DNA of 15,287 bases from JAGOEF01 sp964511665 (GTDB taxonomy: Bacteria; Bacteroidota; Bacteroidia; Bacteroidales; ML635J-15): positions 1 through 15,287 of the forward strand of contig CAZEHA010000067.1 of NCBI GenBank assembly GCA_964511665.1. The letters run 5' to 3'. This document shows positions 15,197-15,287 of this stretch, piece after piece. Made by a program: the position numbers and the translations under genes. The stretch's first letter is position 1. Every line of letters starts with the position of its first letter. A model generated the notes under the pieces. That model saw only the letters and a list, made by a program, of their open reading frames with translations, was not told the DNA's origin and did not search any database.

Positions 15197-15249
15197 GAGC
15201 TTTTACGTTGTTCATTATGAAGTTTACGGTAATACGATTAAAGTTTTGG

Positions 15250-15274
15250 GAATACAGAAGACAGAATACAGAAG
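15250..15274. repeat. Short direct repeat (GAATACAGAAG x2)
   Basis: GAATACAGAAG occurs at 15250-15260 and 15264-15274, separated by ACA (period 14). Low-complexity AGA/ACAGAA repeats of this kind are common in intergenic DNA; no function is proposed. Confidence 0.5.
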
Positions 15275-15287
15275 GGGTTTTTCGTTC

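Larger units (their letters stand above)
14919..15287. other. Non-coding right end with repeats
   Basis: About 369 bp with no believable gene. The longest open stretch (15023-15220, plus) reads through the repeats and has no recognisable protein features. The region next to the DUF4837 start (14919-15010) is AT-rich and should contain its promoter, though no perfect TAnnTTTG box is visible. TTGCATGCATTGCAT on the minus strand (14961-14975) is a palindromic patch. From 15102 on, the region holds REP-like palindromes and a short tandem repeat, listed separately. Confidence 0.5.

Noticed and set aside
15023..15220. 65-codon open frame across the right-end repeats
   Set aside because: It runs through palindromic repeats and has no signal, domain or start context.

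Overview
The window looks like part of a chromosome from the phylum Bacteroidota (Bacteroidales/Marinilabiliales-like; the exact lineage cannot be read from sequence alone). Four observations support this. A secreted C10 protease ends in a type IX secretion (Por) sorting domain. A DUF4837 lipoprotein is present, and that family is essentially restricted to Bacteroidetes. The sigma-54 activator is of the HTH-less type I associate with Bacteroidetes. Finally, TAnnTTTG (-7) promoter boxes lie just upstream of several genes. Base composition is even and moderately AT-rich. No tRNA, rRNA, CRISPR array, phage gene or recognisable transposase gene was seen.

Left part (1-6000): a decayed DNA-3-methyladenine glycosylase gene meets a small DUF2007 gene tail to tail, sharing a CTAG stop tetranucleotide. 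Next are nadB (L-aspartate oxidase, first step of de novo NAD synthesis) and a 714-residue secreted C10 (streptopain/gingipain-like) protease with two CUB-like domains and a type IX sorting domain. A strong bidirectional hairpin terminator separates the protease from a convergent, markedly divergent phosphoglycerate-kinase-like gene.

Middle part (6100-9800): two small exported proteins (one probable lipoprotein) form a short unit. After a gap with short palindromes comes a NtrC-type response regulator that has receiver and AAA+ domains but no DNA-binding domain and carries GAFTSA instead of GAFTGA. Four bases downstream starts an aspartate-ammonia-lyase-family gene, so the two are probably co-transcribed.

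Right part (9789-15287, minus strand): a DUF4837 lipoprotein gene is followed by two tandem paralogues (636 and 609 aa). Each has two N-terminal membrane helices, a small cytoplasmic beta-rich domain, a third helix and a large predicted periplasmic beta-rich (propeller-like) domain. These two are the best candidates for something undescribed. The right end is non-coding and carries two REP-like palindromic elements and a short tandem repeat.

Functional links are limited. nadB and the aspartase-like gene both act on aspartate but lie 6 kb apart. The regulator and aspartase pairing and the tandem membrane paralogues are the contexts worth following up.
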